64,000 nt of DNA from an uncultured Bacteroidota bacterium (GCA_902608795.1 CACLPI010000003.1:1-64000); one strand, 5' to 3'; shown: positions 9,203 through 19,771, numbered from the stretch's first letter. Notes: a model not told the origin generated them from the letters alone. Program-made: numbers and translations.

Positions 9203-11580
9203 TTTTTTCTTCTTAAGGCTAGTATAAAAACCAATAAAATAAATCCTAAACTACTAAATAAGCTTATTCTTGAGCTTAACTTAACGATATTAGGGTCAAA
9301 TATAAATTCTATTTTGTGATTACCACTCGGCACTTCTAAACCCCTTAGTGTATAATTAAATCTATGATTTTTTACCTGTTTACCATTAATATAAGATTTC
9401 CATCCTTTAGGATAGAAAATTTCAGAAAATATTATAAGACTCAGATTATCTGTTGAAACATTATAACTGATGTAATCTGAACTTTTTTCTAATAGGACCA
9501 CACTTGATTTAGAATTTTTATAAGTTTTATTTAAAAATGATTGTGAAACGGAGACATCTCTAAAATTTAATGAATCAAGACGTTTTATTTCCTGATCATC
9601 ATTTAAAACTTTTATATTTTCCTTTACAAACCAAGCACTACCAGATGCATTATCATTTTGGTAAATTTCTTTTACCCCCTCCTTCTCAAAAATTATATAC
9701 TTAGTGTTTAGCATGCTTAGGGTGTTTAAATGAGTTTTATTTAAGTAAAACTCCATCAAATCGTTGTATCTCCTAAGTTTGGCTGCATGATATCCATTAA
9801 CAGAATTAAAGTAATAATTTGGCTTGGTTGAGTTATCTGTTAAGTCAAGAATTCTAAAATCTGACTCATCCTGGGTGAGTGATTGATAAACATCATCTTT
9901 GTTAAATGGATTTTCTACAAAAACTGGATCAACAAAATTTTCGTCATTTACATAATTTTTTGAAAAAGAAATAAGATCATAACAAATAATAATACCAAAA
10001 GATATAATCAATAGTTGCTTGCTTAATTTAGATTTCAAATACAAGAAAATAATTAAATAAGCAGTTGAAATAAAAAATAAAGTTCTTTGTAGTTGATCAA
10101 TGAAAATATTTTTTCTGTCTGAAATTAAAGCTTCGACAATAGTATCATCCATGTACTGATCAGAAACTCCTGAATATGAAAGATAACCTTTGAAAAAAAA
10201 CAAAATTGACAAAATTGAAAAGAACAAAATTGCAGTGTAATTTAGTGCTCTAAATTTTGATTTATATTCAACTTCTTGACTAATAAGTTTAGATAAACCT
10301 AAAACAGCAAATATTGGGATACACAATTCAAGGATAACTTGAATTGAAGAAACAGCTCTAAACTTATCATAAATAGGAAAATAATCGATAAATAAATCTG
10401 TAAGTAAACCAAAGTTTTTTCCGAATGATAACAGAAGAGAAATAATTATTGATGCTAATAACCAACCCCTATGATTTCCTCTATACAGGAAAACAGAAAA
10501 GACAAATAAAAAGAATACAACTATTCCTAGATATGCTGGAGCTTCAACAAATGGTTGATTACCCCAATATGTAGGGCTATTTTTAATAATTTGATTTGAT
10601 TCAATTGGGCTATATCCATTACTCCTTAAAAGCGTATAAAATGAAGAATTTTGATCTAGCTTCTCTGAAGATCCTCCGCCCATAATTTTTGGAATAAATA
10701 AATTCAAGCTTTCAAAAATACCATAACTCCATTGAGTGATATACTCACGATCCAATCCCGTAGAATCATCATCTTTATAAGAACCATCAGGATTAATGGT
10801 TAAAGATGATGAATTTCCTCTTGTTGACTCAGCTGAATATTCAATTGTAGCGAGAAGATTTGAAGAATTCAATAATAAAGAAAAAATTAGGGCTGCAAAC
10901 AAGGTAAAACTCGTACTTTTTAAATGATTAAAATCTTTTTCCTTAATGCAGTTAATTATAAACCATATCGCCATAATAATAACTATAAACATCAAGTAAT
11001 AGGTCATTTGGAAATGATTTGATGTTAATTGTAAACCTAAAAATATTGTTGTCAGAATAAATCCTAGTAAATACTTCTTTCTAACAACATAAACTATTGA
11101 TCCTAAAACAAATGGTATATAAGAAATTGCATGAGCTTTTGCATTATGACCAGCACCTATAATTATTATTAAATAAGTTGATAAGCCAAATGACAAAGCG
11201 CCTAGTACAGCTAGTCTGTATTCAACTTTAAGGCTTAACATTAAAAAATAAAATCCTAAAAAATATAAAAAGAGGTAATCTGCGGGACGTGGAAGAAATC
11301 TAATTAACAAATCTAGTTGTTTGATATAATTATGTGGGTATTTTGCTCCCAATTGGTAAGTAGGCATACCCGAAAATGCATTATTAACCCAGTAGGTCTC
11401 TTCATCATTTTTATCCCTAAAATCCTTAAGCTCCTTTGACATTCCAGAATATTGAACAATGTCATTTTGTAAAATCTTTTTACCTTTTAATACTGGGGAA
11501 AAAAATAAGAGTGAAGTAATTATAAAAAATATAATTACCGAAAGGTGTTTAACAATATCTATATTAGTCAATCTCCTCAT
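9199..11580 (-). CDS. YfhO-like multipass membrane protein (GT-C type)
   Basis: Many TM segments; QNDIVQYSGMSKELKDFRDK and C-terminal PKGWKSYINGKQV..HRFNYTLRGLEVPSGNHKIEFIFDP typical of YfhO family proteins in Bacteroidetes. Start trimmed from 11649 to MRRLTN at 11580. Confidence 0.82.
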   Translation of the reverse strand: MRRLTNIDIVKHLSVIIFFIITSLLFFSPVLKGKKILQNDIVQYSGMSKELKDFRDKNDEETYWVNNAFSGMPTYQLGAKYPHNYIKQLDLLIRFLPRPADYLFLYFLGFYFLMLSLKVEYRLAVLGALSFGLSTYLIIIIGAGHNAKAHAISYIPFVLGSIVYVVRKKYLLGFILTTIFLGLQLTSNHFQMTYYLMFIVIIMAIWFIINCIKEKDFNHLKSTSFTLFAALIFSLLLNSSNLLATIEYSAESTRGNSSSLTINPDGSYKDDDSTGLDREYITQWSYGIFESLNLFIPKIMGGGSSEKLDQNSSFYTLLRSNGYSPIESNQIIKNSPTYWGNQPFVEAPAYLGIVVFFLFVFSVFLYRGNHRGWLLASIIISLLLSFGKNFGLLTDLFIDYFPIYDKFRAVSSIQVILELCIPIFAVLGLSKLISQEVEYKSKFRALNYTAILFFSILSILFFFKGYLSYSGVSDQYMDDTIVEALISDRKNIFIDQLQRTLFFISTAYLIIFLYLKSKLSKQLLIISFGIIICYDLISFSKNYVNDENFVDPVFVENPFNKDDVYQSLTQDESDFRILDLTDNSTKPNYYFNSVNGYHAAKLRRYNDLMEFYLNKTHLNTLSMLNTKYIIFEKEGVKEIYQNDNASGSAWFVKENIKVLNDDQEIKRLDSLNFRDVSVSQSFLNKTYKNSKSSVVLLEKSSDYISYNVSTDNLSLIIFSEIFYPKGWKSYINGKQVKNHRFNYTLRGLEVPSGNHKIEFIFDPNIVKLSSRISLFSSLGFILLVFILALRRKN

Positions 11581-11791
11581 AGTCAACATAATCGCCAAGC
11601 TTATCAGATTTGGATTCATTTTTTTTTGGCATTTTGTCAATCGAAACATCGCCTTCTTTTTTATTTATATCTTCAGTTCCTCTGTATTTGTTGTTGTTTT
11701 TTGACACCTTATTGAATAAATAAAAATAGAATAATCTTGAAATTAGCTTAAATACCAAATAAAATATTATAAGAAAAAAAATAAATTTCAT
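11564..11791 (-). CDS. small membrane protein, DUF4834-like
   Basis: 75 aa with an N-terminal hydrophobic helix and charged tail ending GDYVDYEEID; overlaps the downstream CDS start. Confidence 0.65.
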   Translation of the reverse strand: MKFIFFLIIFYLVFKLISRLFYFYLFNKVSKNNNKYRGTEDINKKEGDVSIDKMPKKNESKSDKLGDYVDYEEID

Positions 11792-11888
11792 CTCTGTAAT
11801 TTAAGCACAAATTTACAACTATAAGATTTCAAAAAAAGTTAATATCTTATTAATTTATTAGATTTATCTTTGTTTTATATATTTTATT

Positions 11889-12761
11889 GTGAATAGACTT
11901 TTTGTTTCTTTTCTGTTTATTTTTATTTTAAAATTTAACTTCGGTTACTCACAGTATACTGAAATAATTAATTCAAATAGACCAGGCAGCTCATCTGGTG
12001 CTTTCTCTGTAGGTAAAAATATACTACAAATTGAAAACGGTTTTTATTACACTAATGAGGAGCATCAATTGTTAAACTTTAAGGTTAAAGGCTTTGGAGC
12101 AGACTTTAAAATTAGATACGGTTTTCTATTAGATAAATTAGAGCTAGTAATAGACGGAGTATTTCAGGCAGATAATTTTACAGATAATCGATATTCTCCC
12201 TCTAATAGTTTTGACAGAAAAAACTTTAAGAAATTTAAAATTGGAGCTAAATATCTAGTTTATGACCCAAAAAAAGGACAAGTTGATAAACCTAATCTTT
12301 ATAGCTACTGGGCTAATAAAAAATTTAAATGGAAAAACCTTATTCCAGCAGTTTCTACATACATCGGTATAAATTTCGATTCCGAGAACAACCCCTATAC
12401 AGACTCAAATTTAAGTGGTATCAGTCCATCAGCAGCAATTTTTACACAAAGTAATATCACAAATAGGTCAGTTATTACTACGAATTTAATCTTTGAGAGA
12501 ATTGGTTCATTACAAAATGATTTAGAATATATTATTTCACTAACCCACGCCTTTAATGAAAATATGATTGGATTTATTGAAACCCATGGAATAAAGAGTG
12601 ATTTTTATGCTGAAAACAAAATGAATTTAGGAGTCGCATATCTATTTAGTAATAATCTTCAAATTGATATAAGTGCTACTGTAAACTTTAAAGATACTCC
12701 ACAAATATTTAATGGTGGCTTAGGCTTGAGCTATAGACGTAACTTAAATAAAACTAAATGA
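11889..12761 (+). CDS. outer-membrane beta-barrel protein (MetA-pathway of phenol degradation/transporter-like)
   Basis: Signal peptide, NSNRPGSSSGAFSVGKNILQIENGFYY, alternating amphipathic strands to the C-terminus GLGLSYRRN. GTG start. Confidence 0.7.
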   Translation: MNRLFVSFLFIFILKFNFGYSQYTEIINSNRPGSSSGAFSVGKNILQIENGFYYTNEEHQLLNFKVKGFGADFKIRYGFLLDKLELVIDGVFQADNFTDNRYSPSNSFDRKNFKKFKIGAKYLVYDPKKGQVDKPNLYSYWANKKFKWKNLIPAVSTYIGINFDSENNPYTDSNLSGISPSAAIFTQSNITNRSVITTNLIFERIGSLQNDLEYIISLTHAFNENMIGFIETHGIKSDFYAENKMNLGVAYLFSNNLQIDISATVNFKDTPQIFNGGLGLSYRRNLNKTK

Positions 12762-13879
12762 TTGATATTATAAAGGTTTCTAACAATTCGGAGTTAAGAG
12801 AATTTGTTATGTTTCCATTTGAATTATATAAAGGCTCAAAATATTGGGTCCCCCCTATTATTGAACAGGAAATAAATAGTTTCAATAAAGATCTAAATCC
12901 AAATCTTAAAAATGCTGACGTTGAATTATATTTGGCATCAAAAAATGATGAAATTGTTGGAAGAATAGCAGTCATTATTAACTGGTATGAGGTAAAAGAA
13001 CAAAAAACCAGTAAAATTAGATTTGGCTGGTTTGATTTTATTGATGATTTTGAAGTAAGTAAAGTGCTATTAGATAAAGTTGTAGAGTCTGGTAGCAAAA
13101 ATAAACTTAAATACATTGAGGGTCCAATGGGCTTTAGCAACTTGGACAAAGTTGGTGTGCTTACAAGTGGATTTGATATAATCGGAACGATGATAACAGC
13201 ATATAATCACAGTTATTATGTAAATCACTATGAAAAATATGGATTAACCTCTGAAAAAAACTTTCATGAAAAAACATTTATGTTCAAGGAAATTGACACA
13301 GATTACTACGAAAAGATGAGTAGAGTTGTAAAAACTAGAAATAAATTAAATGAAGTCCATTTTACTTCTACAAGAGAGGTAATGAAAAGAACAAATGACA
13401 TGTTTGACCTATTTAACAAATCATATGCAAAACTATCTTCATTTGTCAAGATAAATCAGGAGCAAAAAGAATTTATGAAAGAAAAATACATAAAGTTTAT
13501 AAACCCTGAATATATAAAGTTTGTTGAAAATGAAAATAAAGAAATTGTTGCTTTTGCCATTATAATGCCCTCTTTTGCCAAGGCTTTGCAAAAAATGAAT
13601 GGAAAATTATTTCCCTTTGGGTTTTTAAATCTATTATGGGCTAAGAAATTTAATAAAGATGTCACTTTATATCTAATTGGTATTGATCCAAATTATCAGA
13701 AACTTGGAGTTACTGCAATAATATTTAATTCATTTATTCAGACGCTTAAAGGAAAGGGGATACAAATTTGTAGGCGAACACCTGAGTTGACTGATAATAT
13801 ATCAATTGATAAAATATGGAAAAATTTCAATCCAAAACTAATTAAAACTAGATCAACTTATAAGCTTGACCTCAATTAG
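12758..13879 (+). CDS. GNAT-like acyltransferase family protein (conserved in Bacteroidetes)
   Basis: ELYKGSKYWVPPIIEQE N-terminus, NDEIVGRIAVIINW and YLIGIDPNYQKLGVTAIIF resemble GNAT elements. ATG overlaps the upstream TGA (ATGA). Confidence 0.7.
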   Translation: MIDIIKVSNNSELREFVMFPFELYKGSKYWVPPIIEQEINSFNKDLNPNLKNADVELYLASKNDEIVGRIAVIINWYEVKEQKTSKIRFGWFDFIDDFEVSKVLLDKVVESGSKNKLKYIEGPMGFSNLDKVGVLTSGFDIIGTMITAYNHSYYVNHYEKYGLTSEKNFHEKTFMFKEIDTDYYEKMSRVVKTRNKLNEVHFTSTREVMKRTNDMFDLFNKSYAKLSSFVKINQEQKEFMKEKYIKFINPEYIKFVENENKEIVAFAIIMPSFAKALQKMNGKLFPFGFLNLLWAKKFNKDVTLYLIGIDPNYQKLGVTAIIFNSFIQTLKGKGIQICRRTPELTDNISIDKIWKNFNPKLIKTRSTYKLDLN

Positions 13880-15120
13880 CCTAGGCTTTCAGATAGTTTT
13901 TTATAAACCCCTGTGACTAATCTTTCCCTTATTGAAGAGAAAGCTTCTAAAGTTTCCTGAATATCATCAAAGTTGTGTGAAGCAGTCGGGATAAGCCTAA
14001 GTAAAATTAAACCCTTTGGAATTACTGGATAAACTACTATGGAGCAAAATATCCTATAGTTTTCCCTTAAATCTTTAACTAATGCCATAGCTTCTGGAAC
14101 AGATCCTTTTAAATAAACAGGAGTAACACAACTTTGTGTTGTACCAATATCAAAACCTCTTTCCTTTAATCCAGATTGGAGTTTATTTACGTTATCCCAA
14201 AGCTTTTGTTTAAATTCAGGTCTATTTCTTAACATTTCAAGTCTCTTTAGAATGCCTTCAACTAATTGCATTTGTAAAGATTTTGCAAAAACTTGAGATC
14301 TCATATTATATTTTAGAAAATCTATAATCTCTTTTTCAGACGCTATAAATGCTCCTGTGCTAGCTAAAGATTTAGCAAATGTGGCAAAATACACATCAAT
14401 TTCATCTTGTACTCCTTGCTCCTCACCAGCTCCAGCTCCTGTCTTACCTAGAGTACCAAAACCATGAGCATCATCTACAAGTAATCGGAATTTAAACTTT
14501 TTCTTTAGCTCAACAATTTCCTTTAATTTACCTTGTTCACCTCTCATTCCAAAAACACCCTCTGAAATAACTAAAATCCCTCCGTTAGTTTCTTCAACTA
14601 TTTTGGTTGCTCTATTTAAATTTTTCTCAAGGCTACCCATATCATTGTGTTGATAAGTAAACCTTTTTCCAAGATGAAGTCGAACTCCATCGACAATACA
14701 AGCATGAGAATCAATATCATAAACAATAACATCGTTTTTACTAACCAAAGAGTCAATAGTTGATAATATACCCTGATATCCAAAATTTAATACATATGCT
14801 GATTCTTTATTAACAAACTCAGCCAACTGATTTTGAAGTTTTTCATGCAAATCTGTATGACCTGACATTAATCTAGCACCCATTGGATAGGCTGAACCAT
14901 ACTTATCAGCTGCTTCTGCGTCAACTCTTCTTACTTCTGGATCATTTGCTAATCCCAAATAGTCATTAACACTCCAAGTAATTACTTCTTTTCCGTTAAA
15001 GTTCATTCTATTTGAAATTGGACCTTGAAGTTTAGGAAAAGCAAAATATCCTTCAGCAATATCAGCCCATTTTCCTAGCGGCCCTTTGTCCTTACGCATT
15101 CTATCAAATAAGTCTCCCAT
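13876..15120 (-). CDS. PLP-dependent alpha-oxoamine synthase family (KBL/AONS/SPT-like; candidate cysteate acyltransferase for capnine)
   Basis: SVNDYLGLANDPEVR, GSAYPMGARLMSGHT, VDDAHGFGTLGKTGAG, FATFAKSLASTGAF (PLP Lys). Confidence 0.9.
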   Translation of the reverse strand: MGDLFDRMRKDKGPLGKWADIAEGYFAFPKLQGPISNRMNFNGKEVITWSVNDYLGLANDPEVRRVDAEAADKYGSAYPMGARLMSGHTDLHEKLQNQLAEFVNKESAYVLNFGYQGILSTIDSLVSKNDVIVYDIDSHACIVDGVRLHLGKRFTYQHNDMGSLEKNLNRATKIVEETNGGILVISEGVFGMRGEQGKLKEIVELKKKFKFRLLVDDAHGFGTLGKTGAGAGEEQGVQDEIDVYFATFAKSLASTGAFIASEKEIIDFLKYNMRSQVFAKSLQMQLVEGILKRLEMLRNRPEFKQKLWDNVNKLQSGLKERGFDIGTTQSCVTPVYLKGSVPEAMALVKDLRENYRIFCSIVVYPVIPKGLILLRLIPTASHNFDDIQETLEAFSSIRERLVTGVYKKLSESLG

Positions 15121-16163
15121 TATTTTCTTATGTATTGTATGTCGTTACTATTAATTTCATGTTTTGAATCAAAAAATCCTTGATTTTCCATCCATTTATC
15201 ACTATAAATTTTACTTAAATACCTTGAGCCATGATCAGGAAAAATTACAACAACAACATCTAACTTATTAAATTCTTTTTCATCATTAAGTTGCTTAACC
15301 GCTTGAAAGGCTGCACCACTAGTATAACCCACGAAAATACCTTCATATTTAACAAGTTGTCTTGCGGAGTGTGCACTATCTTGATCAGTAACCTTTACAT
15401 ATCTATCTATTATTTTAAAATCAGTTACAGATGGTATTAGATTTTTTCCAAGGCCTTCTATTCTGTATGGGTATATTTCATTTTCATCAAACTCTCCAGT
15501 TTCATGATATTTCTTAAGAACTGACCCATACGCATCAACCCCAATAACTTTAATATTTGGATTTTTTTCTTTTAAATACCTAGCTGTTCCTGATATTGTT
15601 CCGCCGGTGCCACTGCATACTATTAAATGGGTAATATTACCATCCGTTTGATTCCAAATCTCAGGTCCTGTTGACGTGTAATGTGCGTCAGCGTTTAAAT
15701 CATTAAAATATTGATTGATGTAAATTGACCCTTTAATTTCATTGTGAAGCCTTTTTGCAACCTCATAATATGACCTCGGATCATCAGCAGGTACATTTGC
15801 AGGACACACATACACTTTTGCACCCATTGCCTTTAGCATATCAATCTTATCAGTTGATGATTTAGAAGATACAGCTAAAATACATTTGTACCCTTTGATT
15901 AATGAGACCATAGAAAGGCTAAATCCAGTATTTCCTGATGTGGTTTCAATAATAGTATCACCTGGTTTTAAAAGACCTTTTTTTTCAGCACTCTCAACAA
16001 TATGTAAAGCAATTCTATCCTTTGAAGAATGACCTGGATTAGCCGATTCAAGCTTAGCAAGGTAAATACCCGGATAACCTTTGGTTAAATTATCTATTTT
16101 TACCATAGGTGTATTCCCCACAAGCTCCAGTAAATTATTGACAACATTTTTATTTTTTTTCAT
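15120..16163 (-). CDS. PLP-dependent cysteine synthase/cystathionine beta-synthase-like enzyme (candidate cysteate synthase)
   Basis: [25 protein letters not shown] (PLP Lys), [25 protein letters not shown]. Stop overlaps the next start by 1 nt (TAATG). Confidence 0.9.
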   Translation of the reverse strand: MKKNKNVVNNLLELVGNTPMVKIDNLTKGYPGIYLAKLESANPGHSSKDRIALHIVESAEKKGLLKPGDTIIETTSGNTGFSLSMVSLIKGYKCILAVSSKSSTDKIDMLKAMGAKVYVCPANVPADDPRSYYEVAKRLHNEIKGSIYINQYFNDLNADAHYTSTGPEIWNQTDGNITHLIVCSGTGGTISGTARYLKEKNPNIKVIGVDAYGSVLKKYHETGEFDENEIYPYRIEGLGKNLIPSVTDFKIIDRYVKVTDQDSAHSARQLVKYEGIFVGYTSGAAFQAVKQLNDEKEFNKLDVVVVIFPDHGSRYLSKIYSDKWMENQGFFDSKHEINSNDIQYIRK

Positions 16164-16232
16164 AAATGAAAAAACAATTGTTTAAGAGCATTACAAAAAT
16201 AAGTGTTTTTGAGATTATTTTTAAATTATCTG

Positions 16233-17255
16233 CTATAAGTTTTGGATAACTTTAAGCAAATATTTATGATCATGTTCGCTATAGTTCAGATGTGTTACGA
16301 TTCTTATCTTTTTGAATCCCATAGAATTCCAATCAAATAATATTTCTTTTTCAGAAAAATAGTCTATAATTGTTTGCTTTTCTATAGAATCATCAAGCTC
16401 TAATATTATGATATTTGTTTCTATATCATTAACACTCTTAATATAATCCTTTGATGAGAAACCTGATGCAATCTCTTCAGCTCTTTGGTGATCAACAGAT
16501 AATCTTTGTAAATTGTTTTCAAGAGCATATAGCCCTGCAGCTGCTAAATAGCCTGCCTGACGCATTCCTCCACCAAAGATTTTTCTAACCCTGAGTGCCT
16601 TGTCTATAAATTTTTTTCTACCCACTAACAAAGAACCTACCGGACAACCTAAACCTTTACTTAAACAAACAGAAATGGTATCAAAATAATCTCCATACAA
16701 CTTAGGATTATCATCTTGAGCAACTATTGAATTCCACACCCTTGCACCATCCATGTGTAATCCAAGTTCATTTTCATCACATATTTTTTTTATTTCCTCA
16801 AAATGTTTGATATCCCAACAATGACCTCCACCTTTATTTGTTGTATTTTCCAATGAAACTAGTTTTGTTAATGGTGAGTGATAAAAATTCTTTGGGTTTA
16901 TTGCATGTTTTAACTGATCTGAATTAAACATACCTTTATTTCCAGAAAGAAGTTTAAAGGACACCCCACTATTAAAAGAAGCTCCACCCCCTTCATAGTT
17001 ATAAACATGGGAATATTCATGAGCAACAACCTGATCACCTGGGTTTGTGTGAATTTTCACAGCAGTTTGATTAGCCATTGTTCCAGACGGAAAAAACATT
17101 GCACTTTCCATTCCAAAAAAATTAGCAATTTTATTTTCTAGCTCAAATACCGTTGGATCCTCACCATACACATCATCCCCAACTTTAGCATGGAGCATAA
17201 AGTCAAGCATTTTATCACATGGTTTCGTTATCGTATCGCTTCTTAAATCTATCAT
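16233..17255 (-). CDS. ltaE: low-specificity L-threonine aldolase
   Basis: MIDLRSDTITKPCDKMLDFM, VGDDVYGEDPTV, MDGARVWN, SVCLSKGLGCPVGSLLVG. Start trimmed from 17288 to MIDLRSD because the track start overlaps the upstream CDS. Confidence 0.93.
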   Translation of the reverse strand: MIDLRSDTITKPCDKMLDFMLHAKVGDDVYGEDPTVFELENKIANFFGMESAMFFPSGTMANQTAVKIHTNPGDQVVAHEYSHVYNYEGGGASFNSGVSFKLLSGNKGMFNSDQLKHAINPKNFYHSPLTKLVSLENTTNKGGGHCWDIKHFEEIKKICDENELGLHMDGARVWNSIVAQDDNPKLYGDYFDTISVCLSKGLGCPVGSLLVGRKKFIDKALRVRKIFGGGMRQAGYLAAAGLYALENNLQRLSVDHQRAEEIASGFSSKDYIKSVNDIETNIIILELDDSIEKQTIIDYFSEKEILFDWNSMGFKKIRIVTHLNYSEHDHKYLLKVIQNL

Positions 17256-17256
17256 T

Positions 17257-19686
17257 TTATCGGGAATGGCTGCAATTTTCTGTTCCAATCGGGGAACCGT
17301 CAGGTATTTTTAACGAATCAATAATCTCGTATTCTTTAGGATCTTTATGAAAATTACTTATCATCTCAAGATAATAATTATAATATTTGGAAAGTTTATC
17401 ATCCTTTCTACTTTTTGATGATAATTCTGATGAAATTTTTCTGATAAATTCATTACTTATACTTTTTAAACGAGAATAGCTACTTGAACTATTAACAACA
17501 TTAAAAATATTCTTTAAAAAAGTAGTATTGACTATATGTTGAATTTCCTCTTGATAGGAATCATTCAATTCAGTTATGTCAGAAGAGTTCTGAAAAATTG
17601 TTTTCTTTGAAATCAAATCATATAGTTCATCAAGACTAAGATTTGAATTATCTAATGAATGCTGTAATATTAATCGATTTAGTCTTTTGGGTCTTAAAAT
17701 TAAACTTAAAGTCATCTCAGCTGATGTTTCTGCAACTGAAAAAGGATCAAATGCAACTCCTAGGTTAGACTTAAATGATTCTCTGGTTCTTGGAAATCCA
17801 AATGCCCTGGGGGGGAACAATTGTAATTTTTCCTTAGGAATTGCTAAGAAATCAGGATCTAATGTTCTCAATAATGAATTTAAAGCTTTTAATTGATTGA
17901 CTCTTTCAATGTAGAAGAAGTCCTGCTGATTATCTCCAACCAAAGAGTAATTGTAATCCATACCTCCAATTAACTTTACAGTAGCTTCAGTCTGATATCT
18001 GTGAAAAAAGTACAACGGAACAAAAACGTCCTCCAAAACTGAGTTTGGTGTACCCTCTGGAACATTATACTCTGAAAAATTTTCAATTGCCTTTTTTCTA
18101 ATTTCTATCACTTTATCTAGTCCAGAATATGCGGTTTCTCCATTATCCCACAAGTGAGCATATGCATGGGAACCGTCAATTGATCTTGCATCGTAATCAC
18201 TAATAAACCTTAAACCATCACTGGTTGAATTTTCTAATATTTTATTTAATTCAAAATCCTCATTTTGATTCGGTCTAAAATCACTGTAGCTATAAGCAAC
18301 AGTAACTTTATCCCAATCTCCAATTCCAGTATCATAAGCATCGTCAAAAACAATTTTATCATCAATTAAATTTACCAACGGATGAGGATAATCCATTACA
18401 GAAGCTCTGTCATTTGTACTTGCTGCAAAATTATGAGCGAACCCAATTGTATGGCCTATCTCATGAGCACTCAACTGTCTTATTCTCGCCACAGCTAATT
18501 CCATCATTTTATTATTATTATTTTCAGAAGCGAATGGTTCTTTTGTTAATGCCTGAGCTATCATATAATCCTGCCTAATTCGAAGACTACCTAAACTTAC
18601 GTGGCCTTTAATAATCTCACCAGTTCTTGGATCAACTACACTAGCACCATAACTCCAACCTCTTGTAGAGCGATGAACCCATTGAATAACATTATACCTG
18701 CAATCTAATGGATCTGCGCCTTCAGGAAGCATTTTAACCTGGAAAGCATCTTTAAAGCCAATAGATTCATATGCCTGATTCCACCATCTTCCTCCCTCTA
18801 ATAAAGCACTCTTAACTGGCTCAGGTGTACCAGGATCTAAATAATAAATAATTGGTTCAACTGCTTCAGAAATTTCTAGTTCTGGATTTTTCTTTTCTAA
18901 TCTATGTCTAATGACAAATTTTTTTGTGATTGGCTTGTCAATCGGAGTTGAATAGTCCATAAATGAAATTGATATAGCACCACTTCTAGGATCAAATTTT
19001 CTTGGTTTATAATTGTCGTCAGGAAGTTTTATAAAAGAGTGATGTTGAACAACTGATATATTGTCAGGGTCCGGAGCAACACTTCTTATCATGCTTCCCT
19101 TTGCCTCCCCTGAAAAAGTTAACATAGCTTCAAATTCGACATTTTCAGGAAAAGCTTTTGTATTAAAAATTTCAATAGCACTTTTGGATTTATCAACTTT
19201 GTATGAGCCTTGTTTTAAATCTCTAAGTCTTTTTGACACCCCATGTCTATCATACAACAAAAAAGGGGTAAAGTCTATCAGATAATAGTGTTTCTTTGAT
19301 TCGATTATTTCAAATCCAAATATGACGCTTTTAGCAAAAGCTTGTTCGACACTCTTTTTCTCACTGGAATTTTCAGTTTGAGCTCTGTAGTTTAAGTTAG
19401 GCTCAATGAGTAATAATTTATTACCCTTTTTTACAAATTTTACCAACTTTTCTAATCCTAGTTGACCTCTATCTAAACCTATATCATTTGAACCAACACC
19501 TGAGGCAAGTGATCCAATATAAAGAAACTCATAATCTAGCTTATCAACTTCAAGGAAGATTTTATCCTTAGATTCATCATAGGAAAAATTAAAAAATCCT
19601 TTGAATTTATCTAATCCATTTGGCTTTGAAAATGAAAAAGTAATAGCAAGGATAAAAAAAGCGAATGTGAGTTTTACTTTATACAT
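17257..19686 (-). CDS. secreted zinc-dependent metalloprotease (metzincin-type, DUF5117/DUF4953-like)
   Basis: Signal peptide; HEIGHTIGFAH (HExxHxxGxxH) followed by VMDYPHP Met-turn-like segment. Confidence 0.9.
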   Translation of the reverse strand: MYKVKLTFAFFILAITFSFSKPNGLDKFKGFFNFSYDESKDKIFLEVDKLDYEFLYIGSLASGVGSNDIGLDRGQLGLEKLVKFVKKGNKLLLIEPNLNYRAQTENSSEKKSVEQAFAKSVIFGFEIIESKKHYYLIDFTPFLLYDRHGVSKRLRDLKQGSYKVDKSKSAIEIFNTKAFPENVEFEAMLTFSGEAKGSMIRSVAPDPDNISVVQHHSFIKLPDDNYKPRKFDPRSGAISISFMDYSTPIDKPITKKFVIRHRLEKKNPELEISEAVEPIIYYLDPGTPEPVKSALLEGGRWWNQAYESIGFKDAFQVKMLPEGADPLDCRYNVIQWVHRSTRGWSYGASVVDPRTGEIIKGHVSLGSLRIRQDYMIAQALTKEPFASENNNNKMMELAVARIRQLSAHEIGHTIGFAHNFAASTNDRASVMDYPHPLVNLIDDKIVFDDAYDTGIGDWDKVTVAYSYSDFRPNQNEDFELNKILENSTSDGLRFISDYDARSIDGSHAYAHLWDNGETAYSGLDKVIEIRKKAIENFSEYNVPEGTPNSVLEDVFVPLYFFHRYQTEATVKLIGGMDYNYSLVGDNQQDFFYIERVNQLKALNSLLRTLDPDFLAIPKEKLQLFPPRAFGFPRTRESFKSNLGVAFDPFSVAETSAEMTLSLILRPKRLNRLILQHSLDNSNLSLDELYDLISKKTIFQNSSDITELNDSYQEEIQHIVNTTFLKNIFNVVNSSSSYSRLKSISNEFIRKISSELSSKSRKDDKLSKYYNYYLEMISNFHKDPKEYEIIDSLKIPDGSPIGTENCSHSR

Positions 19687-19771
19687 CTTTTTAAATTTTT
19701 ACTAAATCTACACAATATAAATTTTTAATAAAAATATTCTAATCTTGTTTAATTAGTATTAATTTTACCAC

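Noticed and set aside
11459-11704. 81-aa plus-strand ORF at the YfhO/DUF4834 junction
   Set aside because: Antisense to two better supported, overlapping minus-strand genes; no homology signal.
17255-17288. 32-nt overlap between the metalloprotease and threonine aldolase as an unusual gene overlap
   Set aside because: The aldolase almost certainly starts at MIDLRSD (17255), just after the protease stop, so the overlap is an ORF-caller artefact.
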